This document shows positions 44,522-53,152 of a stretch of DNA of 64,000 bases, piece after piece (within the stretch, counting starts at the first letter, position 1; each line of letters begins with the position of its first letter). This stretch comes from Cheiracanthium punctorium (Eukaryota > Arthropoda > Arachnida > Araneae > Cheiracanthiidae), in NCBI GenBank assembly GCA_038373885.1, contig JAWZYV010010214.1, positions 496,001 through 560,000 of the forward strand, read 5' to 3'. Under the pieces are notes generated by a model. The model ran no database searches. It saw only the letters and a list, made by a program, of their open reading frames with translations, and was not told the DNA's origin. A program made the translations under genes and the position numbers.

Positions 44522-45640
44522 TTGAACGTTGGTGACACATAGAACATCCACGTCCATTTCTTTTGCATCTACAGTTTCGTTCACACGAGATTTTGCAGAT
44601 GCACATAATCATTTTGAAACGGTTTTCTGGAACAGCCGCTCGTGCTGTTGGAATATCATGGAATTTACCATTGTAACAACTCCATTGTATAGGTAACATC
44701 CAACTCCATTGTATAGGTAGCAGTTCCACATATCCTCACTGCAGCACTTATAAATATACGTGTGCTTTATGCTGATATGTTACAGTTGAAGAGGGAAGAA
44801 GCACTGCACTGACTATTTGCTGGGCTACTCTCTTCAGGTAAATATGATATCTTGCTGTTTCAAGATTTCGTTATCTTTTCGCTCCATACATAGTCAGGAA
44901 TAATTTTTCTCCCGCCACTTCAACCAAATCTGACGGAAGGTGAATTACAATAAAAGCATCCATTTAATGAGGAGTGGTACTGTTTTTAAAAAGCAGTCTG
45001 TGAGCATTTTTTTTTTCTTTTTTTGAAAGGAGCAAAAGTGGAATCACACCCGGAAAATGTATGGAGAAACAACATGTATGGCTTCATGTCAACTAATTTA
45101 TTCTGTATCTATTTGGTGCTGTATATGCGTTCTGTGTCTTCGATTTCACACCAGGCATTAGCATGAGCATTTCGTTTGATGCATAAGAGAGTAACAATAT
45201 CAAAAGATCAGTATCTTCTCCGACAAGTTCTGGTGAGCCTAATGCAGCTACTTCCACAGCTTTTGACACAATAAGTGTGTCTGCATCGCCAAGTAAACTT
45301 GGCACCCAGCAGCCTGAAGATGACCTTTTAGAGGTGCAATGAATTCTTTTTTTTTTCTTTTCTGCTAAAAAATCATGCTGAGACATGGTAGTTTCAACAT
45401 AGTCTTCCATGTCTATTTCAGCTGATCCCTTTAATTTTCCTCCTCGCAAGTGCTCGACATCTTTTATGCTGAGATCTCCTTCATAACCATCGAACACAGC
45501 ATGGCAATTTCCATAGTACTGCAAGTTGTAGGATGGTTCGCATATTTCTCCGTAGGCTTGCTGACATAGCCATATGATTCCGCTCAAAAGCAGGCCACCA
45601 TCAATGTTTATGTATTGCATTGAGTGGAATTTTCCAACTC
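44522..45640 (-). pseudogene. broken transposon-associated PIN-like protein gene
   Basis: The longest open part (45093-45620) reads GGLLLSGIIW, HAVFDGYEGDLSIKDVEHLR, then a CWVPSLLGDADTLIVSKAVE stretch and GEDTDLLILLLSYA. After a frameshift near 45093 it continues as HTFSGCDST (to about 45030). After stops it continues as LFLTMYGAKR, with a TAA just after, and after further breaks a Cys-rich tail MCICKISCERNCRCKRNGRG up to about 44540. This order (FDGY, acidic GEDTDLL as in PIN/FEN-like folds, GCDTT-like, YGA, CxC-rich tail) fits a multicopy family of uncharacterised proteins found in arthropod, cnidarian and vertebrate genomes and usually tied to mobile elements. The family link is from memory, not search. 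The N-terminus is cut, with an in-frame stop just before the GKFH that precedes the first Met. It is non-functional. Confidence 0.65.
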
Positions 45641-45659
45641 ACTTGGGGAAAATGAATCC

Positions 45660-46430
45660 AAAATATCCAAGATAGATAATTTTTCTCCCTTTCCTAATTG
45701 AGATATCATCAAACTGGGACGGTGAGTGAACAGCAAATTAATAGAATAAACTCAATAATTTGTATTCTTTTATCTAAGACAATATTTCCTGCTGCGTTTT
45801 CTCATGATGTAGATGGTACTAAGAATCTAAATCATTTTATGCAGCGGAAAATCGCCAACCATGACAACCATGATGTTTTTATTTTTTGCTTCGTTTTTTT
45901 TTTTACTTTTTCTTAGTATATTCTAAAATAATTCGAAATTTGAATCAGCTCATTGAGCTGATTTATATAGCTGAAATTTCCCCAATTTTTATACCTATCA
46001 CGTCGTTTGCATGATCTCTGATCTGTGTGTGGTTATGGCAACGCTACACTAGGGCGATCTGCCAAGGGTAGGGGTGCCTTGGTAGGAGGACTTTCTTAGG
46101 GGGTTCTAACGGGTATTCACGTTACATCTGGACAAAATCTACCAAAACGCCAGACCGTTAGACCGACAGCCGCGCGTTGGGACCCGAACCCAGGACCTTC
46201 ACACTTCGGCCGTCTACCATTTTCCTTGACATAACCCTTGTGCCATATTGAGGCGTCGTTTGGCTGTAGTCTGGTTCCTGTGTAAATCGCACGAAACCAC
46301 GCTTTGAAGTAACCCTATAACAAAGTTGATGATTTTTCTTCTGTACATGGGACAGTTATGGAAGAACGTAATTTCTACATTAAAATGGAGAATGAAATCA
46401 CCAGATCACAAATTCTAGACTAGACCTTTC
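45660..46430. repeat. dispersed repeat U, copy 1, interrupted by a SINE
   Basis: AATTCGAAATTTGAATCAGC, CTGAAATTTCCCCAATTTTT, TATCACGTC and GGTTCCTGTGTAAATCGCAC are matched in order at about 54365-54480 (AGTTCGAATTTCGAGG, CTGAATTTTCCCCAATTTTT, GTCACGTG, GGTTCCTGAGTAAATCACGC). The SINE at 46029-46254 separates the two halves here but not in the other copy. Confidence 0.55.
46029..46254 (-). mobile_element. SINE family A, near full length
   Basis: GCAACGCTACACTAGGGCG at the 3' end of the family, TTGGTAGGAGGACTTTCTTA, CACGTTACATCTGGACAAAA, CCAGACCGTTAGACCGACAG, GGACCTTCACACTTCGGCCG and the GCACAAGGGTTATG-type head (inverted). Its absence from the copy at 54.4 kb confirms insertion. Confidence 0.8.
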
Positions 46431-46548
46431 ACGCGGTCGACAACTGATTGAATCGAAAGTCGTTGGCATTTCTAATTAGATTTATTGAAAAACGTAACGT
46501 TTTATGCGGAAATAAGAAATAAAGTAATCCGCCATAAAAAAATAAAAA

Positions 46549-46776
46549 AATACAGTAACGAGCGGTGAGATAATTCGAAATAACAAGAGCGTAGGCGAAG
46601 AGGAGTTCACCATAACAGCATCCGAGCGCTGGAAATATCACGCCAGGGTGCGTAATATGATCAACAGCGTTGCGACATGGCCCCGGAATTATGGACAGTT
46701 TTATGGTCGCGAAATGTGCCATGACCGGAATAACATATACGGCCAAGTTATGGAACGGACATCAAATATCTCCAGC
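46549..46776 (+). CDS. candidate first coding exon of a two-exon gene (unassigned)
   Basis: One frame is open for about 76 codons from a stop near 46543 to a strong donor CCAGC|GTGAGT, ending in phase 0. The translation looks like a soluble protein: GEEEFTITASERWKYHARVR, then NMINSVATWPRNYGQFYGRE and MCHDRNNIYGQVMERTSNIS. GC content is raised over this block only. The first Met is at 46657; no good acceptor is seen upstream, so either translation starts there or another exon feeds in. The next candidate exon (47468) has a compatible phase. The antisense frame is also open (105 codons), which lowers confidence. No family was recognised. Confidence 0.35.
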
Positions 46777-47467
46777 GTGAGTAAAGTCGAATGTAAATGA
46801 CCACATTCCACGGAAACGAAAAAATGATAAAATTCTCTACTGATATAATTTTCTGACATGTTCCACTTAGGGAAAATTGCATTTTTCAAGATGCATGTAA
46901 ACATTTTTATAAACAGCGATGTATTGTTTACATATTTGACTCCACTGAACTGTTCTGAAGTTCGATAATTACTACGATCACACGGAAAAGTTCGTGTGAA
47001 ATTATTTATAAACTTAACCATCAAAAGTAAACGAGTCGTTTATTTCAGAAACCCATCAACTGACATATTTATCAAGCATTTTACGGGGGGAGTAATGGGG
47101 TTAATTATCCCTCCCAGGATTTTGAAAACGAAAGTGAAAAATAATTCTGCAGAGGAAATTCACAATCCCGAATTACAGAGCCCGAGCCCGTCTTATCTCT
47201 AGTAGGAGGGGGAGCGAAATAATAATTTTGATCGTTGGGGTCGAATATGCAACGTTATTATTTTCGGTATTTACAAACTTCATTAATTATATCATTAATT
47301 AAACATTTATTTCCCATTTGATTATTTATTAAACAATTTATTCACATATATGAAGCGTATTGTGGCAGTCAAAGGGGTTCTCTTTCCTTTGTGCGCCCCC
47401 TGGTAGTCACTCCTTCTCTGAGGCACTGTGTTTATATAAAATTATAAAATATCATTACCCCTCCCAG
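46777..47467 (+). other. putative intron
   Basis: 691 bp starting GTGAGT and ending in a pyrimidine-rich ATTACCCCTCCCAG. It is AT-rich with no other gene visible. The ORFs on both strands here (e.g. minus 46701-47024) show no domain. Confidence 0.3.
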
Positions 47468-47626
47468 ACTGCAACTCAAGAACCGCCCTTGTTATCAAGA
47501 AATGACCTTATACAGAATACGGAACTCACTTTGCAGACACACAAAGAAGGAATCAATCAACTGCCGTTGCGTCATACGGTGTTGTCGCGTAGTGGCCCGG
47601 CACGTGGGGCAAACCAAACCCGATAG
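47468..47626 (+). CDS. candidate terminal exon of a two-exon gene (unassigned)
   Basis: A strong acceptor (CATTACCCCTCCCAG) is followed in phase 0 by 52 codons (TATQEPPLLSRNDLIQNTEL, then a TLQTHKEGINQLPLRHT stretch ending GANQTR) and TAG. Joined to 46657-46776 it would give a 92-residue protein. An AATAAA lies 106 bp after the stop. A second frame is also open and runs into a GAG|GTAAAG donor at 47631, so an internal exon in that frame is an alternative. Confidence 0.33.
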   Translation, partial: TATQEPPLLSRNDLIQNTELTLQTHKEGINQLPLRHTVLSRSGPARGANQTR

Positions 47627-47731
47627 TGGAGGTAAAGTTATGGACCGTGTGATTCCGCCGCTCTCAAATAGTTCTTTCCGTCTGCCCAGCTTATTACAAA
47701 ACTAAGACATTTTTCATCTATTAAGTACTAA

Positions 47732-47737
47732 AATAAA
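47732..47737 (+). promoter_or_regulatory. putative polyadenylation signal AATAAA
   Basis: AATAAA followed by a GTG/T-containing stretch, 106 bp after the stop of the candidate terminal exon. In AT-rich DNA the hexamer is common, so the support is modest. Confidence 0.3.
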
Positions 47738-47947
47738 GTGTATGTTATAGAATAATTGCATATATATGTTACTCGTATGCAATAATTAAAAGGATAAAGA
47801 AATTAAGTCAGAAATCAGATGTAACGCCTTCCCAGACTCTTGACCAATAATAGACCTCTTTTGTTCAGGCGGAAACTGAGTACTGCGGATTTGGCTTGTG
47901 ATTGGGTTGCTTCGTGATGTTGACAAATAACCGGAAGGAGAACGTGT

Positions 47948-48178
47948 CTGGTGAGTTTACTCACGTATAATAACATTTTGATGATTTGAGATAGAAAATT
48001 TAATTTTACGACAAATGGCAGTTTGTAACCATAACTAATTAGACAATTTGATAAGGAAATAGATCATAATAATTGCGTATAAGAAAGGTATATTTTAATT
48101 TTAATTTAATATGTTTTTTAATATTTGTAGTATTCACCAGAAATTTCAAATAGCTTTACTTGCTGAAACTAAAATTTT
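47948..48178. mobile_element. foldback MITE family D, copy 3 (arms eroded)
   Basis: TCTGGTGAGTTTACTC, GACAAATGGCAGTTTGTAAC, CTAATTAGACAAT and TATTCACCAGAAATTTCAAA match the core of the other copies. The TGACGTCA-bearing outer arms are missing. Confidence 0.6.
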
Positions 48179-48986
48179 GATAATACCAGGTAATCGTACA
48201 TTAGTAATAACTTCTATTGCAAGGATTTCTATGTGTAGGTGATGGCCCCGGTCGGTTGTAACATGAAATCGCAGAAAACGAAACAGCAGCACCGACTCAG
48301 GTCATCGATTGTCGGGATGACAATCTCCTTCGACTGGGTTGCCGTAAGACCGCTAAAGGAAACTGATGTATTAAAATCTGTTGAGGTTCCAACGCACCTC
48401 GTGTTGAAACGACATCCTTGGAGGTTTCAATCTACGCGTTAGTCTCTCATCTGGAATTGGGTCAAACTTAGGAGAACCCCAAGTCTTCCCTCCACTGTGT
48501 TTCAACATAGAATTCCATACAGTAGATAGGATATTGCTTTGCTTTCACCCGGACAAGCGTTAGGGCTTGTTTGGTTGACTAGTAGAGTTAACCCTAACAT
48601 AGGACTGTGTTTATTGGCAGAAAACCCTCTTTGCGTTATTAGACTGACGGTACTGGAATCATCTTAGAACAAGGGTTTTCTCCCTGAGATAAGATAAATG
48701 ATTTTTTTTGTTCAGTCTAGTTAAGGCTAGCTACATGTGCTAAAGTAAGTGCGCTTTGCCAAAACTTTTTATGATAAATGACTGTTAGTCCGTGACAACT
48801 CTTGACAATCGAATGGGACACGCTGGAATCACCCACTGAGCAACGTAAACATCACGTGACCTCTGTACGAAGTCCCCATACTTAGAAAATGCTCGAATTC
48901 ACCAATCGGCGTTCTGTAGGGAGAATTCGGCGTCACTACGTGGCTAAGGGCGCATTAGAAACAACAACAGCAACAACGAGTTATTG
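48179..48986. other. gene-free stretch with a GC-richer block
   Basis: 48239-48450 is GC-richer and open for 67 codons on the plus strand but shows no domain or splice pattern. It may be an unrecognised SINE. The rest is featureless. Confidence 0.3.
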
Positions 48987-49843
48987 CAACGCCTCCTACA
49001 TACAGAAAGCCTTACAACCACCACCTCCTAGATATAGAAGGCCTGAGAACAGAAGCTTTTACGTCATCACTAGGTCTTCTAAAATGACGTCATCACAGTT
49101 TTGCTTTCACAAAGTAAAAGTATTTAAAATTTCTGATGAATTATACAAATTTTAGAAAATATCTCAAGTTAAAGATAAAAAGTAAGATACCTTTCTGATA
49201 AAAATAATTTATTATAATCTCTTTCTATATCATATTATATAATTAGTGATAGTTAAAATTTCCAATTTTTCGTAAAATTAAATTTTTTATCTTAAATCAT
49301 TAAAATGTTTGATGCGGGAGTAATTTCACCACAAACTTTGAATAGATTTACTTTGTGAAGGTAAATGTGTGATGACGTCATTTTAGTGGACCTAGTGATG
49401 ACGTAAAAGATTCTGTTCTTAGGCCTTCTATATCTAGGAGGTGATGTTACAACTCCTACATCACCAACCTTAGACGTCATCATTTAGCCTACACTTAAAA
49501 GTTTTAATTTCACAAAATAAAACTATTAAAAATTTCTGGTAAATACTATAAAATATCTTATATTAAACATTAAAATTAAAATATCTTTCTCATACAAAAT
49601 TATTCAGTATAATCTATTTCCGCATCACATTATCTAATTAGCTATGGTTAAAAACTGCCATTTGTCGTAAAAATTATATTTTTTATCTCAAATTATTAAA
49701 ATATTGCCAATCATGGGTAAATTCACCAGAAATTTTTAATAACTTTATTTTGTCACAATGAAACTTTTAAATGTAGGCCAAATGATGACGTCAAGGCTTG
49801 GTGACGTAGCAGTTGTAAGGCTTTCTATATCTAGGAGGTGTTG
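48987..49843. mobile_element. foldback MITE family D, host copy interrupted by another copy
   Basis: The left tip CAACGCCTCCTACATACAGA pairs with the right tip read inward, CAACACCTCCTAGATATAGA. After the nested copy (49019-49446) is removed, the arms run on: TCCTACATCACCAACCTTAG..GACGTCATCATTTAGCCTAC against GCTACGTCACCAAGCCTTGACGTCATCATTTGGCCTAC. Core as in other copies. About 430 bp without the insert. Confidence 0.8.
49019..49446. mobile_element. foldback MITE family D, nested copy
   Basis: The arms CACCACCTCCTAGATATAGA and CATCACCTCCTAGATATAGA (inverted) run on near-perfectly for about 120 bp, including TTTTACGTCATCACTAGGTC and ATGACGTCATCACA in both. TTACAAC is duplicated at 49012-49018 and 49447-49453. 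It is therefore a recent insertion of one family member into another. Confidence 0.88.
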
Positions 49844-50738
49844 GTTATAGGTCGAAGCAGACACTGAGTTTAGTGCAAAAAGACACATGACAGCCGATTT
49901 GCATGTGAAGTTAAAGGTTTAACTCTTTCGAACTGTCGCTCTCGCCAGTGTATGTTTGAAACGTACTGCGCAGTATTAAGTACTGGAATACTGTCTGCGT
50001 TTCAGAAGTAAATGTCTTACAGTTTGTATAATAAATGTGATTAAGGTTGTATAGACCTATAATCAGTTCCTTTGTATCGTACGTGGTGTTGTTTGTGAAT
50101 CATCGCTAAAAAGAGTTTTGGTAAAAAATTGAAAATATATGGTATGAAAAGTATTCGTTAAACATATCCGTGTTAGGCTTGAATGGTTTTGTCTGAATGA
50201 TTGTTGATAGTTTTATTTTGTGGTGAAAACGACTATTTGAATGCATTCTGGTGAGTGCGTTTGTTTGAAATAAATTGTAAGAATGTCGTTGGTGAAATTG
50301 CTACTTTAGAGCGGAAGAGAGTGTGTGTGTGAGTTTTTCTAGGGTTTTTTGTCTTTACTGTTAAAATAAATCCCCAACTGAGCTTACCCACCCCCCCGCT
50401 TACCGAATTCCCCTTCCCCCAAAACTTACATAATAAAAGGTTTATTAAGAGTGCATTATTTAAATATGCATTTTTTCTATATATCCTTTTATTTACTTTA
50501 TTTCGATTGGATATGCTAGAAGTTGATAATATAAAAAGGATAATTTATTTTATGCTGTTAGGTATCGTGTTTTTTCATTAAGAAGGCGGAACCTTAAAAT
50601 TAATTCCAGGAATAAAATAGAACAAACTGGAAGGTAAAGGGTTAAGAGGTTAATCGATATTACTTTTTTTTTCTTTTTATAGTGAGAGCAGACAAAAACG
50701 AAGGTGAAAAGCTATTAACACTTATTTACAAGCTATTA
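49844..50738. other. gene-free stretch
   Basis: AT-rich with GT/TG runs. The direct repeat AGCTATTAACACTT occurs at 50710 and again in the loop of the following hairpin. No gene was seen. Confidence 0.4.
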
Positions 50739-50839
50739 CTGAAGAAGGATTCTTTTCTAATATTTTCTTAGGCAAGATAAGAAGCTATTAACACTTCTCA
50801 TCTTGCCTAAGAAAATATTAAAAAAGAATCCTTCTTAAG
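50739..50839. repeat. 101-nt hairpin with 40-bp arms
   Basis: 50739-50778 (CTGAAGAAGGATTCTTTTCT...GGCAAGAT) pairs with 50800-50839 with two mismatches around a 21-nt loop. Size and shape match a pre-miRNA-like hairpin, but the arms are AT-rich and near-perfect, which also fits a small foldback MITE. No flanking duplication is clear. Confidence 0.85.
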
Positions 50840-51633
50840 TAGAGATTTTAGGAAAAGTCCATGATTATCTGAAGCTGTATTTAATCGTACTAACAGCTCA
50901 CTACTAACCTAGACCACGTCTCGCGTTCTATTTATTTTTTGTCAAGAAATAAGAGGACAGCCAGATAAATCAAATGCCACTGGTGGGTTACCCTATTCAT
51001 CCAATGAAAGTACAAGAACAACAACAACAACAACAACAAAAAAGACAGATCTCTCTAAAGGAAAAAGCCCCTATAAGTTTTTCCTCTTCTTTCAAAAATA
51101 ATTTTTGCAAACATGTTGTAGTTGTTAAGCCGGCAGCAGGATTCACAGATTACTGTGATGTGTGAAAACTTTCGAATTCAATCTAGAAGTTCAAACATTA
51201 TTACATTTTCACATGTTATGTGTGTATTCGTATGTGTGCGTTATATGCTAAGACACACATATGAATAGGTAAACATATACTTACCTTTTACAATTTGCAC
51301 AAACGTAATCGTGTCTTTAAAATAAAATAAAAAATCTTGGGGAAGGGCGGACAGGCAGATGAAAAAAAAAAAAAGTGATAAATCATGACAAACTCTCGAT
51401 TATTAAACACTATCCCACACAACAATAGTTCTGCTCCAATTTCGCTATGTATTGTCCTTAAATCTGACAAGATTTCGGAGATTATCTTGTTGTATTAACA
51501 CTATAGATTTGATTTTGTATGACCCTGTAAAAGAGCTTTAAAAGTTTTTTTCATCTTTTAACTTCAGAGTAAACTGTCATAAAAATTTTTATACGTACCG
51601 TATTGCGCTTCAAATGAATTAATGGCTCTCACC
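50840..51633. other. gene-free stretch with CAA microsatellite
   Basis: A (CAA)n tract at 51016-51040 lies in a 63-codon plus ORF that has no other support. The remainder is AT-rich. Confidence 0.4.
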
Positions 51634-52032
51634 CACCACCTCCTAAACATACAATGTCTGAGAACAGAAACTTTTACGTTATCACTAGGTCTACTAGAAC
51701 GATGTCATCACACATTTAATTTCACAAAGTAAAATTATTTAAAGTTTGTGGTGAATTTACTCCCGCATAATACATTTTAATGATATAAGATAGAAAATTT
51801 AATTTTACTACAAACAGGAAATTTTAACTATCAGTAATTATATAATAGGCTATAGAAATGGATCATAATAAATTATTCGTTATTAAAAAGTTATTTTTAT
51901 TTTTATTTTCTGAAACTTGTATCATTCACCAGAAATTTAAATAGTTTTACCACTGTGATGACGTCATCTTAGAATAACTAGTGATGATGACGTAAAAGCT
52001 TCTGTTCTCAGGTCTTCTATATCTAGGAAGGG
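51634..52032. mobile_element. foldback MITE family D, copy 6
   Basis: The arms CACCACCTCCTAAACATACA and CCCTTCCTAGATATAGAAGA (inverted) continue with CTGAGAACAGAA..CTTTTACGT in both. GTGATGACGTCATCTTAG is on the right arm. The core is as in other copies. Confidence 0.8.
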
Positions 52033-52472
52033 TTGTCTCACCTCACTGACCCATTAAGGGCGGGGGGTGCGAAATGACTGCATCCTAGAGCGTAATGTTG
52101 GAAATCTTCGGAATGCTAATATAGAAGAACTCCAAATGCTACATACACCATTTTCAATAAGAGTACATGGAGTACACAGGAAAAGCATATATAAATTTCG
52201 TGGTAATCGATGCTTATTTACGAAGGCGGACGGACGGACAGTCGGACAAACCGAAATCATAAGCAATTTTCAGTCTTGTTGGAAAGTATTAAAAATAATG
52301 AAAATACAGCAAAGCTGGGTTCATTTTTCGAAACATGCTTTTCGCACCATTGGAATATAATACGCACGTAAATCTGCGTACTAGAAATAAGGCCCTCTTG
52401 CCAAGGTACTCCATTAAACACCATCTTGCGGTCTGTCAGACGGCAGACGGAGAGCTCCGCGGACTGTAGACT

Positions 52473-53144
52473 AGCGAAAAAAGCTTTATTTAAAAATTCA
52501 CACAGTTTGAGTCATGTTTGAGTCGGTGCGAAACTGATAGGAACAAATTGTTTCCAAATTTCCGTTCAAAATATTGTCATTTTCAGGTTCCACAACTCGA
52601 AATATATATACACAACGCGAATATATTTCTAGCTTATTTTTATTAAAATAATAATGTTTAATTTATTAATTAGTTATATTTTCATTATTAAATTGCTTTA
52701 TTACTACGTTATTATCACATGTCAGTGTTGGAAATCGTAGATTTAGAAGCAAAAGTCGACTCAGGATCTGATTCAGAAATGGAATATACCCCAGAACATG
52801 ATGACGATTTCGTTAGTCAGGAAGTCAAATGTCAGAAAACGACTGACGATGAGATTCCCTAATTAACCAAGACAGACACAATGCCCGAACTAGCCGTTGT
52901 TCTTGATAGAGCAGGTGTATCGGAGTATTAATTATTCAATTAATTAATTAAACATAATTACTTAAAGAGAAATTCATAAAAGACTAAAAAGGACACGGAG
53001 AATGTATTCGCTTGAGGTATGGAACCTAAAGATGGCAATATTTTGAGATGAAATCTGGAGAAAATTTGTTCTTATCAGTTTCGCACCATTTAGTGACTCA
53101 GGCAATGTGAATTTCGAGAAAAAGTGTTTTTCGCTCCACCCTAT
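52473..53144. mobile_element. TIR element with 8-bp target duplication and acidic ORF
   Basis: Long imperfect arms: AGCGAAAAAAGC...TTCACA..TTGAGTC...GTGCGAAACTGATAGGAACA on the left against GGGTGGAGCGAAAAACACT...TTCACATTGCCTGAGTC...GTGCGAAACTGATAAGAACA read inward from the right, with homology reaching AGGTTCCA. TGTAGACT is repeated exactly at 52465-52472 and 53145-53152. The left tip seems to lack about 6 bases. The 8-bp duplication suggests hAT-like insertion, but the class is unsure. Confidence 0.75.
52719..52862 (+). pseudogene. 47-codon acidic ORF, possible transposase N-terminus remnant
   Basis: MSVLEIVDLEAKVDSGSDSE followed by an Asp/Glu-rich stretch (PEHDDDFVSQ) to TAA. It lies centrally inside the TIR element. 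Acidic leaders of this kind are common at the N-terminus of DNA-transposon proteins, so the element may be an internal deletion derivative of an autonomous parent. No catalytic part is present. Confidence 0.3.
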
Positions 53145-53152
53145 TGTAGACT

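Noticed and set aside
46429..46746. 105-codon minus-strand ORF antisense to the candidate exon
   Set aside because: Open only because the opposite strand is GC-richer and stop-poor. It lacks a clear acceptor or donor on that strand, whereas the plus frame has a strong donor and phase partner. It is kept as the main alternative.
48239..48442. 67-codon ORF in a GC-richer block
   Set aside because: No domain, no splice context; more likely an unrecognised repeat.
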